A DNA stretch of 64,000 nt from Agromyces larvae (GCF_022811705.1 NZ_CP094528.1:1178001-1242000), one strand, 5' to 3'; positions 28,585 to 38,270 are shown, counted from the stretch's first letter. Numbers and translations: made by a program. The notes: a model not told the origin generated them from the sequence alone.

Positions 28585-29436
28585 GTGAAGATCCTCTCCA
28601 TCCAGTCGGCGGTCGCCTACGGGCATGTCGGCAACTCCGCGGCCGTGTTCCCCCTGCAGCGCATCGGCGTCGAGGTGCTGCCCGTCTACACCGTGAACTT
28701 CTCGAACCACACGGGCTACGGCGCGTGGCGCGGGCCGCTGATCAGCCCCGACGATGTGGCCGCGGTGATCACGGGCATCGAGGAGCGCGGCGTCTTCCCG
28801 CAGATCGACGTCGTGCTGAGCGGCTACCAGGGCGGAGAGGGCATCGGCGATGTCATCCTCGACGCGGTCGCGCGTATCAAGGCGGCCAATCCGTCGGCCA
28901 TCTACTCCTGCGACCCGGTGATGGGCAACGCGAAGAGCGGATGCTTCGTGGCGCCGGCGATCCCCGTGCTGCTGCGCGACCGGGTCGTGCCTCGGGCCGA
29001 CGTGATCACGCCGAACCAGTTCGAGCTGGGCTACCTGACGGACACCTCCCCCGACACGCTCGAGTCGACGCTCGCGTCGGTCGACCTGGTGCGGGCGTCC
29101 GGCCCCCGCACGGTGCTCGTCACGAGCGTCGAGCGCCCCGACCGCGAGGAGGGCACGATCGAGATGCTCGCCGTCGACGATGCGGGCGCGTGGATCGTGC
29201 AGACGCCGCTCATCCCGATGAAGGCGAACGGCTCCGGGGATGTCACGGCCGCGCTGTTCACCGCGCACTACCGCCGCACCGGCGATGCCGCCGATGCGCT
29301 CGCCCGCACGACGTCGAGCGTGTTCGATCTGCTCGAGCGCACGCACGCCTCGGGCGAACGCGAACTTCAGCTGGTCGAGTCGCAGGAGGCCTACGCCGAC
29401 CCGCGCCTGCAGTTCACCGTGCGCCAGGTGCGCTGA
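28585..29436 (+). CDS. pdxY: Pyridoxal kinase
   Basis: Salvage enzyme phosphorylating pyridoxal with ATP. 283 residues of the ribokinase fold: ILSIQSAVAYGHVGNSAAVFPLQ, VYTVNFSNHTGYG, YSCDPVMGNAKSGCFV, ADVITPNQFELGYLT and the anion hole/base motif KANGSGDVTAALF. GTG start at 28585, seven bases after the regulator's stop, so the two are probably one transcript. Together with pdxS-pdxT it gives both de novo and salvage supply of PLP in a single regulated block. Confidence 0.95.
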   Translation: MKILSIQSAVAYGHVGNSAAVFPLQRIGVEVLPVYTVNFSNHTGYGAWRGPLISPDDVAAVITGIEERGVFPQIDVVLSGYQGGEGIGDVILDAVARIKAANPSAIYSCDPVMGNAKSGCFVAPAIPVLLRDRVVPRADVITPNQFELGYLTDTSPDTLESTLASVDLVRASGPRTVLVTSVERPDREEGTIEMLAVDDAGAWIVQTPLIPMKANGSGDVTAALFTAHYRRTGDAADALARTTSSVFDLLERTHASGERELQLVESQEAYADPRLQFTVRQVR

Positions 29437-29450
29437 GCCGACGCGACAGC

Positions 29451-29486
29451 GGAGGCCCCGGCCGGTCGCAACCAGCCGGAGCCTCC
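29451..29486. terminator. Bidirectional stem-loop between convergent genes
   Basis: ggaggccccggc against gccggagcctcc (one mismatch), 12-base loop, between the pdxY stop and the convergent membrane-protein stop. Confidence 0.6.
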
Positions 29487-29523
29487 GGTCCCGCTCGCCG
29501 CACGTCGGTGCGGCCGCCTGCGC

Positions 29524-30000
29524 TCAGCGCGTGAGCGAGACACCGAGCGTGGCGAGAACCCCGAACACCAGCCCCCAGAGCACGATCGACACGATCTGCC
29601 AGAGGATGACGGTGTTGCGGTTCGCGCCGAACGACACCATCGCGGCCGAGGTGATCTGGCTCGGCAGGATCGTCTGACCGACGATGCTGACGCCCGCCAC
29701 GCCGTAGCGGTCGAACGCACGACGCAGCTTCGCCCGTCGCGGCGATTCGACCGGCGCCGACTGCTTGCCGGCGGCGACCTTCGTGCGCACTCGGTGCGCG
29801 GTGAGCACGAACACGAGCATCGAGACGATGTTGCCGATGACGGCGACACCGATCGCGACCGCCGGCGGCAGCCCGATGAGCACGCCCACCACCGAACCGA
29901 AGTAGGACTCCACGAACGGGATGGCGGCCACGAGCGTCACCCCGAGCCACTGGAGGTAGGTGGGGAACGAGGTGGCGAAGTCCTGGAGCGCGTCGAGCAT
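29524..30000 (-). CDS. Small multidrug-export-like membrane protein (PF06695-type)
   Basis: 158 residues with four or five hydrophobic segments: LQWLGVTLVAAIPFVESYFG, VLIGLPPAVAIGVAVIGNIV, a basic cytoplasmic loop (HRVRTKVAAGKQSAPVESPR), GVAGVSIVGQTILPSQITSA, and a C-terminal span ILWQIVSIVLWGLVFGVLAT. This layout matches proteins annotated as putative small multidrug export proteins; transport has not been shown for them. ATG at 30000 with GAAAGG at eight bases. Divergent from the two-component pair, convergent with pdxY. Confidence 0.65.
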   Translation of the reverse strand: MLDALQDFATSFPTYLQWLGVTLVAAIPFVESYFGSVVGVLIGLPPAVAIGVAVIGNIVSMLVFVLTAHRVRTKVAAGKQSAPVESPRRAKLRRAFDRYGVAGVSIVGQTILPSQITSAAMVSFGANRNTVILWQIVSIVLWGLVFGVLATLGVSLTR

Positions 30001-30113
30001 GGTCGGCCTTTCGAGTCGGATCGGTGAGGTGGTGCATCCAGCCTCGTCACCGCCGCCGCCCCGCGGCAGTGCCGCGATGTCAGTGCATCGGGTGCGATTC
30101 CGCACCCCGAACC

Positions 30114-30138
30114 GTGACGAATGTCACTGCCATATGCT
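30114..30138 (+). promoter_or_regulatory. Palindrome and -10 upstream of the histidine kinase gene
   Basis: GTGACgaatGTCAC (30114-30127) followed by a -10-like TATGCT (30133-30138), seven bases before the kinase ATG. The palindrome is a candidate site for the cognate response regulator. Confidence 0.4.
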
Positions 30139-30145
30139 CGAAGCC

Positions 30146-31348
30146 ATGTCCGCCGAGCCCGCCCGCAGCGTCACCGCGACCTGGTTGTACACGCTCGCGT
30201 CGATCGTCTTCTTCTACGGGTTCTTCGACCTCATCGTGGCGCTCGCCATCTTCGAGTCGTACCTCGATACGCTCGAGCCGCTGGCGCTCACAGCGCTCGT
30301 CCTGCAGCTCGTCGCGACGGCGACGCAGCTTCGGTACTGCTGGTTCCTCCGGGTCGGCCGCGGCGGTGGACTGCCGCGCAATGCGTGGACGGTGGCGCTC
30401 GTCGCACCGGCCGCGCTGGTGTGGATCGTCGGCCTCGCGGCTCCGGGCCCTGCGCTTCCCACCGCCGTACCGCTCTGGGCCGCTGCGACCCTCATCGCCC
30501 CGCTCCTGCCCCGCCCGCGCCGGTGGACGCTGCTGCTCATCGGCCTCCTCGCGACGATCGGCCAGGTCGCGCTCGCCGGCTGGCTGCAGGGCACCTCAGC
30601 GACGCGGCCGGCCGAGGGTTCGTCGGACTGGATGATCGCGTTCTTCGCGTTCCTGTTGCCGTTCATGTCGCTCACGAGCCTCTGGTGGTGGGAGGTCGTC
30701 GTGCGGCTCGACCGCACGCGCCGCACCGCAGCAGAACTCGCCGTGACCCAGGAGCGGCTTCGCTTCGCATCCGACCTGCACGACATCCAGGGTCACCATC
30801 TGCAGGTGATCTCGCTGAAGTCCGAGCTCGCCGAGCGGCTGCTCGAACGCGACCCGGCACGCGCGCGCGAGCTCGTGCACGAGACCCGGCAGATCGCGAA
30901 GGAGGCGCTCGAGGAGACCCGCTCGCTCGTGGCCGGCTATCGCCAGGTCGCGTTCGACGACGAGTTGGAGAACGCTCGCGAGGTGCTCGCGGCCGCCGGC
31001 GCCGATTGCACACTGCGGCTCGGTCCGGTGCCGCCCGACGCTGCCTCGCAGCGGGCGCTCGGCTCGGTGATGCGCGAGGCGACGACGAACATCCTGCGTC
31101 ACAGCGAGGCCACGACGGTGACGATCGAGTTCGCCGCGAAGGGGGCGGGGTACGAGTTGCGCATCACCAACGACGGCGTCACCGACCGGACGGCGGCGAC
31201 CGCCGGCCGAGCCGACGGGTCGGGGCTCGCTGGGCTGCGGGAGCGATTGGCCGCGATCGGCGGCGCGCTGGACACGAGCCTGGATGCATCGACCGGGGTG
31301 TTCCGCCTCGTCGCCGCCGCGCCCGTGGCGTCGGAGGCGAACGCGTGA
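30146..31348 (+). CDS. NarL-type sensor histidine kinase
   Basis: 400 residues with about six membrane spans in the first 195 and no large extracellular domain. A HisKA_3 dimerisation domain carries the phospho-acceptor histidine in FASDLHDIQGHHLQVISLKS. The HATPase core has MREATTNILRHSEATTVTIE (N box) and a G box DGSGLAGLRERLAAIGG. The DLHD motif places it with DesK-like kinases. The ATG at 30146 is preferred to 30134. It overlaps the response regulator by GTGA. The signal is unknown. Confidence 0.9.
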   Translation: MSAEPARSVTATWLYTLASIVFFYGFFDLIVALAIFESYLDTLEPLALTALVLQLVATATQLRYCWFLRVGRGGGLPRNAWTVALVAPAALVWIVGLAAPGPALPTAVPLWAAATLIAPLLPRPRRWTLLLIGLLATIGQVALAGWLQGTSATRPAEGSSDWMIAFFAFLLPFMSLTSLWWWEVVVRLDRTRRTAAELAVTQERLRFASDLHDIQGHHLQVISLKSELAERLLERDPARARELVHETRQIAKEALEETRSLVAGYRQVAFDDELENAREVLAAAGADCTLRLGPVPPDAASQRALGSVMREATTNILRHSEATTVTIEFAAKGAGYELRITNDGVTDRTAATAGRADGSGLAGLRERLAAIGGALDTSLDASTGVFRLVAAAPVASEANA

Positions 31349-31995
31349 GCGCCGCCGTCGATGACCGATCCGACGGCGGCGCGACGACGCCCCCGATCCG
31401 TTTGCTGATCGCCGACGACGAGCATCTCATCCGCGGGGCCCTCGTCGCCCTGCTCGACCTCGAGCCCGACATCGAGGTCGTCGCCACCGCCGATACCGGT
31501 CCGGCAGCCGTCGAACAGGCGATCGCGTCGCGCCCCGACGTCTGCCTGCTCGACCTTGAGATGCCCGGTGCCGACGGCGTCGAAGCAGCGTCGCGCATCC
31601 TCGCCACGCTGCCCACTCGTGTGGTCGTCGTCACCCGCCACGCCCGACCGGGCGTGCTCCGCAGGGCACTGGCGGCCAAGGTGTCGGGGTTCGTGCCGAA
31701 GTCGACGCCGGCCGAGAGTCTCGCTGACGTCATCCGCGATGTCGCCGACGGCCGACGCTACATCGACCCCGAGATCGCGGCGGCCGCCCTCACCGCCGAA
31801 CGGTGCCCGCTCACCGATCGCGAACTCGATGCGTTGCGCTTCAGCCGCTCCACGCTCAGCGTGCAGCAGATCGCCGAACGTCTGCATCTGGCCCAGGGGA
31901 CGGTGCGGAACTACCTTTCGTCGGCGATGACGAAGCTCGACGCGTCGTCACGCCATGAGGCCGCCGAGAAGGCGTGGCAGCAGGGCTGGATCTGA
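31345..31995 (+). CDS. NarL/LuxR-type response regulator
   Basis: 216 residues. The receiver domain has the acidic cluster IADDEHL, the phospho-acceptor aspartate in DVCLLDLEMPGADGV and the conserved lysine in GFVPKSTPAESL. The C-terminal LuxR-type HTH runs CPLTDRELDALRFSRSTLSV and AERLHLAQGTVRNYLSSAM. The extended N-terminus of about 20 residues is unstructured. GTG start at 31345 overlaps the kinase stop. Convergent with the HIT gene. Confidence 0.93.
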   Translation: MSAAVDDRSDGGATTPPIRLLIADDEHLIRGALVALLDLEPDIEVVATADTGPAAVEQAIASRPDVCLLDLEMPGADGVEAASRILATLPTRVVVVTRHARPGVLRRALAAKVSGFVPKSTPAESLADVIRDVADGRRYIDPEIAAAALTAERCPLTDRELDALRFSRSTLSVQQIAERLHLAQGTVRNYLSSAMTKLDASSRHEAAEKAWQQGWI

Positions 31996-32018
31996 GTCAG
32001 CCCGATCTGAGCCCGCGG

Positions 32019-32588
32019 TCACGCTGACGCGGGCCAGGCGTCGGCGATCTCCTGCCTGACCTCGCCGAGCAGGCGCGGCAGCGCCTTCGTCTTGGCGATG
32101 ATCGGGAAGAAGTTCGCGTCGAGCGCCCACCGCGGCACGATGTGCTGGTGCAGGTGCTCGGCGATGCCGGCTCCCGCGATCCGCCCCTGGTTCATGCCGA
32201 TGTTGAAGCCGTCGCAGCGCGAGACATCCTGCACGACCCGCATCGCCGTCTGCGTGAGCTCGCCGATCTCGGCGACCTCCTCGGGGGTCGCCTGGTCGTA
32301 GGTCGCGATGTGCCGGTACGGGCACACAAGCAGGTGGCCGCTGTTGTACGGGTACAGGTTCAGCAGCACGTACGCGTGCTCGCCGCGCGCGACGATGAGC
32401 GACTGCTCGTCGCTCAGCTCGGGCGCACGGCAGAACGGGCAGGAGTGCTCGTCCGGTTGCTGGCCGTCCTGGATGTAGACCAGCCGGTGCGGGGTCCACA
32501 GTCGCTGGAAGGCGTCGGGCACGCCCGCGAGCTCCGACGAGACATCCGTCTGAATGCCTTCGAACTCGTCGGCGCCGTAATTGCTCAT
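32019..32588 (-). CDS. HIT-family nucleotide hydrolase/phosphorylase
   Basis: 189 residues with the histidine triad [10 protein letters not shown] near the C-terminus, [20 protein letters not shown] in the HIT core, and an N-terminal CPFCRAPE cysteine pair likely to bind zinc. The arrangement thrS-HIT is the same as Mycobacterium tuberculosis Rv2614c-Rv2613c, whose HIT product is an Ap4A phosphorylase. The same activity is likely but inferred. ATG at 32588 overlaps the thrS stop as ATGA. An Ap4A-removing enzyme coupled to a synthetase makes functional sense, since synthetases generate Ap4A. Confidence 0.9.
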   Translation of the reverse strand: MSNYGADEFEGIQTDVSSELAGVPDAFQRLWTPHRLVYIQDGQQPDEHSCPFCRAPELSDEQSLIVARGEHAYVLLNLYPYNSGHLLVCPYRHIATYDQATPEEVAEIGELTQTAMRVVQDVSRCDGFNIGMNQGRIAGAGIAEHLHQHIVPRWALDANFFPIIAKTKALPRLLGEVRQEIADAWPASA

Positions 32589-34576
32589 GCGAACAGGTCG
32601 TCCCGCGTGATCACCTGACGGTGGTCCGCGATCGCCTCGCGGACCTTGGCGATCGCATCCGCGATCGGCACGCCGTTCTCCTGCGAACCGTCGCGGAACC
32701 GGAAGCTGACCGTCTCCGCGCTGCGGTCGTTCTCGCCCGCGATGAGCTGGAACGGCACCTTCTGCGTGGTGTGCGTGCGGATCTTCTTCTGCATGCGGTC
32801 GTCGCTGGTGTCGAGCTCGGCGCGTACGCCCTCGCCCTTCAGCTGCTCGATGATCGCACCGAGGTAGGGCGCGTACTCGTCGGCGACGGGGATGCCCACG
32901 ACCTGCACCGGCGCGAGCCACACCGGGAACACCCCGGCGTAGTGCTCGAGCAGGATCGCGAAGAACCGCTCGATCGAACCGAACAGCGCCCGGTGGATCA
33001 TGATCGGACGGTGCTTCTCGCCGTCGGCGCCGGTGTACTCGAGACCGAACCGCTCGGGCAGGTTCGGGTCGACCTGCACCGTCGACAGCTGCCAGGTGCG
33101 GCCGATCGCGTCACGCGTCTTGAGGTCGATCTTGGGTCCGTAGAACGCGGCTTCGCCGGGCACCTCGGTGAGCTTCAGGCCGCTCGCCACCGCGACGTTG
33201 CGCAGCGCGTTCGTCGAGTACTCCCAGAACTCGTCGGAGCCGATCCACTTCGACTTCTCGTCATCCTTCATCGAGAGCTCGAGCTCGAAGTCCTCGAGGC
33301 CGAAGTCCCGCAGCATCGAGATGACGAACTCGAGCACCCGGGTCGCCTCCTCCTCGAGTTGCTCGGACGTCACGAACAGGTGCGAGTCGTCCTGGGTGAA
33401 GCCGCGCACGCGGGTGAGGCCGTGCAGGGCGCCCGAGAGCTCGTTGCGGTACACGGTGCCGTTCTCGGCGAGCCGCATGGGCAGGTCGCGGTAGCTGCGC
33501 GCGCGCTCCTTGTAGATGAGGATGTGCATCGGGCAGTTCATGGGTTTCAGGTAGTAGTCCTGGCCCTGCTTGGTGATGTTGCCCTCGGCGTCGCGCTCCT
33601 CGTCCATCACGATCGGCGGGAACATGCCCTCCTTGTACGTGACGAGGTGGTTCGAGGTGCGGAAGAGGTCTTCCTTCGAGATGTGCGGCGTGTACACGTA
33701 GGTGTACCCGGCGCCGATGTGCCGCCGGCGAGCGTGCTGCTCCATCTCGCCCCGCACGATGCCGCCCTTCGGGTGCCAGACCGACAGGCCCGAGCCGATC
33801 TCGTCGGGGAACGAGAACAGATCGAGTTCGCGGCCGAGCTTGCGGTGGTCGCGCTTGGCGGCCTCCTCGAGCCGGTGCTGGTAGGCGCGCAGCTCGTCCT
33901 TGGTGGGCCACGCGGTGCCGTAGATGCGCTGGAGCTGCGGATTCTTCTCGCTGCCGCGCCAGTACGCACCGGCCACGCGCTGCAGCGCCCAGCCGTTGCC
34001 GATCATGCGGGTGTTCGGCAGGTGCGGGCCGCGGCAGAGGTCCTTCCAGACGGTCTCGCCGGTCTTCGGGTCGACGTTGTCGTAGATGGTGAGTTCGCCG
34101 GCTCCCACCTCGACCGACTCGTGGTCGTCTCCGCTGCCCTCGCCGTGCCCCGCGGAGCCCTTCAGCCCGATGAGCTCGAGCTTGTAGGGCTCGGATGCCA
34201 GCTCGGCGCGCGCCTCATCATCGGTGACGACCCGGCGCACGAAGCGCTGCCCGGCGCGCACGATGCGCGCCATCTCTTTGTCGAGCGCCTTCAGGTCGTC
34301 GGTGCTGAACGCGTCGGCGACGTCGAAGTCGTAGTAGAAGCCGTCGGTGACGGGCGGGCCGATGCCGAGCTTGGCCTCGGGGTTGATCGCCTGCACCGCC
34401 TGGGCGAGCACGTGCGCGGTCGAGTGCCGCAGGATGTTCAGCCCGTCGGGTGAATCGATCGTGACCGGCTCGACCACGTCGGAGTCCGTGACCGTCGTGG
34501 CCAGGTCCTTGAGCTCGCCGTTGACGCGCATCGCGACAACGGATCGGTCGGTGAAGAGCTCGAACCCGTCGGCCAC
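32585..34576 (-). CDS. thrS: Threonyl-tRNA synthetase
   Basis: Charges and proofreads tRNA-Thr. 663 residues: TGS domain at the N-terminus, editing domain with [16 protein letters not shown] and GFYYDFD, class II core with [21 protein letters not shown] and [15 protein letters not shown], and the anticodon-binding domain. Two GTG starts are possible. AAGGAG stands eight bases before the one at 34576 and abuts the one at 34585, so 34576 is chosen. No T-box leader was recognised upstream. Cotranscribed with the HIT gene. Confidence 0.96.
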   Translation of the reverse strand: MADGFELFTDRSVVAMRVNGELKDLATTVTDSDVVEPVTIDSPDGLNILRHSTAHVLAQAVQAINPEAKLGIGPPVTDGFYYDFDVADAFSTDDLKALDKEMARIVRAGQRFVRRVVTDDEARAELASEPYKLELIGLKGSAGHGEGSGDDHESVEVGAGELTIYDNVDPKTGETVWKDLCRGPHLPNTRMIGNGWALQRVAGAYWRGSEKNPQLQRIYGTAWPTKDELRAYQHRLEEAAKRDHRKLGRELDLFSFPDEIGSGLSVWHPKGGIVRGEMEQHARRRHIGAGYTYVYTPHISKEDLFRTSNHLVTYKEGMFPPIVMDEERDAEGNITKQGQDYYLKPMNCPMHILIYKERARSYRDLPMRLAENGTVYRNELSGALHGLTRVRGFTQDDSHLFVTSEQLEEEATRVLEFVISMLRDFGLEDFELELSMKDDEKSKWIGSDEFWEYSTNALRNVAVASGLKLTEVPGEAAFYGPKIDLKTRDAIGRTWQLSTVQVDPNLPERFGLEYTGADGEKHRPIMIHRALFGSIERFFAILLEHYAGVFPVWLAPVQVVGIPVADEYAPYLGAIIEQLKGEGVRAELDTSDDRMQKKIRTHTTQKVPFQLIAGENDRSAETVSFRFRDGSQENGVPIADAIAKVREAIADHRQVITRDDLFA

Positions 34577-34608
34577 CTGATCCACTCCTTGTTGTGAGGA
34601 AACTGTCG

Positions 34609-34637
34609 AAAATATCTAGCTAATCCAGACTTCTCAA
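34609..34637 (-). promoter_or_regulatory. Putative thrS promoter
   Basis: Minus-strand TTGAGA (34632-34637), 17-base spacer, TATTTT (34609-34614), about 33 bases before the thrS start. The AT-rich patch stands out. The 307-bp gap 34577-34883 otherwise holds short imperfect direct repeats of cttgcgcc near 34705-34760 and no gene. Confidence 0.5.
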
Positions 34638-34883
34638 CTGTAGTCCGCTGGGACGAGCCCGCCGATCGTTGCACCGCCGCCCAAGCGCCGGCCCCGAATC
34701 ATCCGCTTGCACCCCGACTTGCGCCCCGCTTGCGCTGGCTTCCGCTCGCTTTCGCAAGAACTGAGCAATTCTCCGACAGTTCGCCACGAAGCCTTGTGGA
34801 TGCCTCGAGCCCACCCCTACCGTCAGGTGCAATCGCGCTGGCGCGAGGGATCCACTGGTGCTGATCGAGAGGACCCGTCGACG

Positions 34884-36950
34884 ATGACATCCCCGAACTC
34901 CGAGGCGCGGCCCGGCCGCCGCCTCATCCCACGACCGACCGCGCTGGCCGTCGCCCTCATCGCGACGGGCGGGCTGCTGGTGCCCGCCCTGCCCGCCGCC
35001 GCGGCACCCGCCGCGCCCGCGCCGGTCGTCACCCGAACCGCGATCGACCCGGCGCTCGTGGCCGGGCGCGGCGCCGACGTGCCGTTCCTCGAGCAGGAGG
35101 CCGAGCACGCCCGCACCAACGGCACCGTGCTCGCGCCGAGCCGCGACGCCTACACGCTCGCGGCCGAGGCATCCGGTCGCAGCGCGGTGCAGCTCGCCCC
35201 CACCCAGTGGGTCGAGTTCACCCTGCCCGCCAAGACGAACGCCATCACCGTGCGGTACAGCATCCCCGACGCGCCGAACGGCGGCGGCATCACCTCGCCG
35301 CTCGAGGTGACCGTGAACGGCAAGGACAAGCGCACGGTGACGCTCACGAGCCAGTACTCGTGGCTGTACAACCAGTACCCGTTCACGAACGACCCGAACG
35401 CGGGCCTGCTGCACCCCGACTGGTGGCTCGCCGAGTGCGGCTGCGTGCCCGGCGAGGGCTACGAGGTGACGGCGCCGTTCCGACCCATGCACTTCTACGA
35501 CGAGCAGCGACTGCTGCTCGGCAAGACCTACCGGGCGGGTGATGTCATCCGGCTCACCGTGCCGCGCGGCGCCGCCGCCGACCTGACCACCATCGATCTG
35601 CTCGACACCGAGCAGGTCGGGCTCCCCCATATCAAGCTCATCGCGGCCAACGTGCTGCTCTTCGGCGCCGACCCGCTCGGCAAGAGGGACTCGGCGAACG
35701 CGTTCGACAAGGCCATCGCCGCCGCGAAGAAGCTGAAGCTGCCCGTCTACGTGCCGCCGGGCGTCTACCAGGTGAACCGGCACATCATCGTCGACGACGT
35801 CACGATCGAGGGCGCCGGCGCGTGGTACACGGTGATCCGGGGCAGCGAGGTCGCGCTCGGCACGCCCGCACCCGACGGGTCGGTGCACACCGGCGTCGGG
35901 TTCTACGGCAAGCCGGCCGCCGAGGGCGGCAGCCGCAACGTGCGCCTCTCGGGCTTCACGATCCGCGGCGACGTGCGCGAGCGGATCGACACCGACCAGG
36001 TGAACGGCATCGGCGGCGCGATGAGCGACTCGGTCATCGAGGACCTGCACATCGAGCACACCAAGGTCGGGCTCTGGTTCGACGGACCGATGAACAACAC
36101 CGTGGTGCGCAACCTGCGCGTGGTCGACCAGATCGCCGACGGCCTGAACTTCCACACCGGCGTGACGAACTCGCGCGTCGAGCACACGTTCGTGCGCAAT
36201 ACGGGCGACGACGGGCTCGCCATGTGGGCCGAAGGCGTGACCAATGCGGGCAACACCTTCAGCCGCAACACCGTGCAGACCCCCACGCTCGCGAACGGCA
36301 TCGCCATCTACGGCGGCACCGACCTCACGGTGTCGGGCAACCTGGTCGCCGATCCGATCCGCGAGGGCAGCGGCATCCACCTCGGGTCGCGCTTCGGAGC
36401 CGAACCGTTCGCCGGTACCGTCTCGGTCGCCGACAACACCACGGTGCGCGCGAGCACGCTCGACCTGAACTGGAACATCGGCCTCGGCGCGCTCTGGTTC
36501 TACGCGCTCGACCGGTCGATCGACGGCGCCGACATCCAGATCACGGGCGACCACTTCCTCGACAGCACGTACAGCGCGATCATGCTCGTCACGGAGTGGG
36601 GCGTGAAGGACGCGTACCGCATCGAGAACCTGCACTTCCGCGACCTGCGGGTCGACGGCGTCGGCACGAACGTGGTCAGCGCGCGCACGGCCGGCTCCGC
36701 GACCTTCGAGAACGTCGACGTGCGCAACGTCGGCCACTGGGGCGTGAACAACTGCGGCGCATTCAACTGGGACTGGGTGAACGGCTCGGAGTTCACACTG
36801 CAGGACCTGGGCGGCAACGACGGCGTCGACGCCAACGAGTACCACCTCGGCACGCCGTGGCTCGCGCCCTACCTGCCCAACCTCATCACCTGCAACGACC
36901 GGCCGCCGCTCACGGCTCCGCCCGCTCCGTCGCCCTGGGTGCAGCCCTGA
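34884..36950 (+). CDS. Secreted right-handed beta-helix glycosidase, GH87-like (alpha-1,3-glucanase/mycodextranase type)
   Basis: 688 residues. A signal peptide (basic RPGRRLIPRP, hydrophobic core to LPAAAAP) is followed by an N-terminal carbohydrate-binding-like beta-sandwich (WVEFTLPAKTNAITVRYSIP). A pectate-lyase-like beta-helix opens with a GADPLGKRDSANAFDKAI segment and runs through repeated short strands. Aspartates in ADGLNFHTG and NTGDDGLAMWAE match the catalytic Asp and Asp-Asp arrangement of GH87. The substrate is therefore probably alpha-1,3-glucan of fungal walls or biofilms; this is family inference. ATG at 34884 with GAGAGGA upstream. No transporter or other glycosidase adjoins it. 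Confidence 0.75.
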   Translation: MTSPNSEARPGRRLIPRPTALAVALIATGGLLVPALPAAAAPAAPAPVVTRTAIDPALVAGRGADVPFLEQEAEHARTNGTVLAPSRDAYTLAAEASGRSAVQLAPTQWVEFTLPAKTNAITVRYSIPDAPNGGGITSPLEVTVNGKDKRTVTLTSQYSWLYNQYPFTNDPNAGLLHPDWWLAECGCVPGEGYEVTAPFRPMHFYDEQRLLLGKTYRAGDVIRLTVPRGAAADLTTIDLLDTEQVGLPHIKLIAANVLLFGADPLGKRDSANAFDKAIAAAKKLKLPVYVPPGVYQVNRHIIVDDVTIEGAGAWYTVIRGSEVALGTPAPDGSVHTGVGFYGKPAAEGGSRNVRLSGFTIRGDVRERIDTDQVNGIGGAMSDSVIEDLHIEHTKVGLWFDGPMNNTVVRNLRVVDQIADGLNFHTGVTNSRVEHTFVRNTGDDGLAMWAEGVTNAGNTFSRNTVQTPTLANGIAIYGGTDLTVSGNLVADPIREGSGIHLGSRFGAEPFAGTVSVADNTTVRASTLDLNWNIGLGALWFYALDRSIDGADIQITGDHFLDSTYSAIMLVTEWGVKDAYRIENLHFRDLRVDGVGTNVVSARTAGSATFENVDVRNVGHWGVNNCGAFNWDWVNGSEFTLQDLGGNDGVDANEYHLGTPWLAPYLPNLITCNDRPPLTAPPAPSPWVQP

Positions 36951-36961
36951 GCCGAGCAGGA

Positions 36962-37036
36962 CGGATGCGTCGGTTCCGGATGCGTCGGTTCCGGATGCGT
37001 CGCCACCGGATGCGTCGCCACCGGATGCAGCGCAGG
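36962..37036 (+). repeat. Five tandem 15-bp repeats between convergent genes
   Basis: Units begin at 36962, 36977, 36992, 37007 and 37022 with core cggatgcgtcg. The first two end in gttc, the next two in ccac, and the last is degenerate. They lie 11 bp after the glycosidase stop, outside any gene. Confidence 0.9.
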
Positions 37037-37049
37037 TGACGGATGCCCC

Positions 37050-37086
37050 GGGCGGGCGTGTGCGGCTCCGGCCGCCGCGCCCGCCC
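37050..37086. terminator. Stem-loop between convergent glycosidase and monooxygenase genes
   Basis: gggcgggcg pairs with cgcccgccc; an inner stem gcggc/gccgc lies in the loop. A plausible bidirectional terminator. Confidence 0.5.
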
Positions 37087-37109
37087 GAGTCCGTCCGAGA
37101 CGCGGCACG

Positions 37110-38228
37110 CTACGGCGCGGTCCACCGCTGGAGACGCTGTGTCGCCCGCCCCACGATCGCGGGCGGTGTCGCCCGCAGGAACGCATCCCGGACGCCCGCG
37201 GCGAGCGGCCGGGAGGCTTGGGCCACCTTCCCCATCTGACGCGACCGTCGCCAGATGGCCCGGGTCCGTTTCGTCCGCAGGTCGTCGTACCTGGACAGCG
37301 CCGCGTCCGGATCGCCGCTCCGGAGCAGCAGTGTCAGGGTGGCGGCATCCTCGATGGCTTGCCCCGCGCCCTGCCCCAGATTGGGCGTCATGCCGTGCGC
37401 GGCGTCACCGAGCAGCACCGTCCGGCCCTTCGTGAACGCGACGGGGGGCCGAGCGAGCTCGAAGATGTCGTGACGGAGCACCGCACCTGCGGGCGTCGCG
37501 TCGATGCACGCCCGGATCGGCGCGTGCCAGTCGCCGAACCGCTCGCGCACCGCGGCCTGCTCATCACCCGCCCGCCGGCCCGCGGGCGAGGATTCGGTGG
37601 CGAACCAGTAGACCCGATCGTCCGGCAGCGGCACGATGCCGAAGATGCGCCCGCGCCCCCAGGTCTCTCCGGCTTCGCCCTGGACGTCGACTCCCGCGGC
37701 CGTGATCCCGCGCCAGGCGGTGTACCCGGCGTAACGAAGGCCGCGGTCCAGACCGAGGTGAGCACGGGCCTCGCTGCGCAGCCCGTCGGCGGCGACCACG
37801 AGATCGAACCCCTCCTCGCCGCCGGCCACGGTCACCACCGGCCGGCCGTCTCCTGAGACCACGGCGCGCTGTCCGAGGCGGAGACTCTCGGTGGGCAGGG
37901 CAGCCACGAGGACGCGATGCAACTCGGTTCGGTGCAGGCTGCGCAGCGTCGACACCGCCGAAGACGGCATCGACACGAGCCAGTCGCCTGAGGGCGTGCG
38001 CTGCCCCGCCCGCATCCGAGCGATCGCATCGCTGCTGGCCTGACGCACCGTGTCGCCCAGCCCGATTGCATCGAGCGCGCCGAAGGCATTGCCGAACAGG
38101 GTCAGCCCCGCCCCGACCGCGCCCGGCTCGTCGCGGCGCTCGTAGACGACGACCTCATGCCCGTCCGCGCTCAGCCCCGCCGCGACCGTCAGCCCACCGA
38201 TTCCGGCACCGATCACCGCCACCCGCAT
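37110..38228 (-). CDS. FAD-dependent monooxygenase (PHBH/UbiH-like)
   Basis: 372 residues of the class A flavoprotein hydroxylase fold: dinucleotide-binding AVIGAGIGGLTVAAGLSADG at the N-terminus, the DG motif region LVVAADGLRSEARAHLG, and the second FAD motif VLLGDAAHGMTPNLGQGAGQAIEDA. It resembles salicylate or 6-hydroxynicotinate type hydroxylases, but the substrate cannot be read from sequence. ATG at 38228 with AGGGGAG five bases before. Upstream lies a short palindrome and then the accessory segment; no pathway partner is adjacent. Confidence 0.85.
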   Translation of the reverse strand: MRVAVIGAGIGGLTVAAGLSADGHEVVVYERRDEPGAVGAGLTLFGNAFGALDAIGLGDTVRQASSDAIARMRAGQRTPSGDWLVSMPSSAVSTLRSLHRTELHRVLVAALPTESLRLGQRAVVSGDGRPVVTVAGGEEGFDLVVAADGLRSEARAHLGLDRGLRYAGYTAWRGITAAGVDVQGEAGETWGRGRIFGIVPLPDDRVYWFATESSPAGRRAGDEQAAVRERFGDWHAPIRACIDATPAGAVLRHDIFELARPPVAFTKGRTVLLGDAAHGMTPNLGQGAGQAIEDAATLTLLLRSGDPDAALSRYDDLRTKRTRAIWRRSRQMGKVAQASRPLAAGVRDAFLRATPPAIVGRATQRLQRWTAP

Positions 38229-38270
38229 TCGACTCCCCTGTTCGCTTGTTCGGCTCGAGTCTCCCAGACA

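Noticed and set aside
34577..34883. T-box or other leader riboswitch for thrS
   Set aside because: No T-box core or long structured leader is visible; the candidate promoter leaves only a short leader.
36962..37036. CRISPR array
   Set aside because: The 15-bp units are directly abutting with no spacers, and no cas genes are present anywhere in the window.
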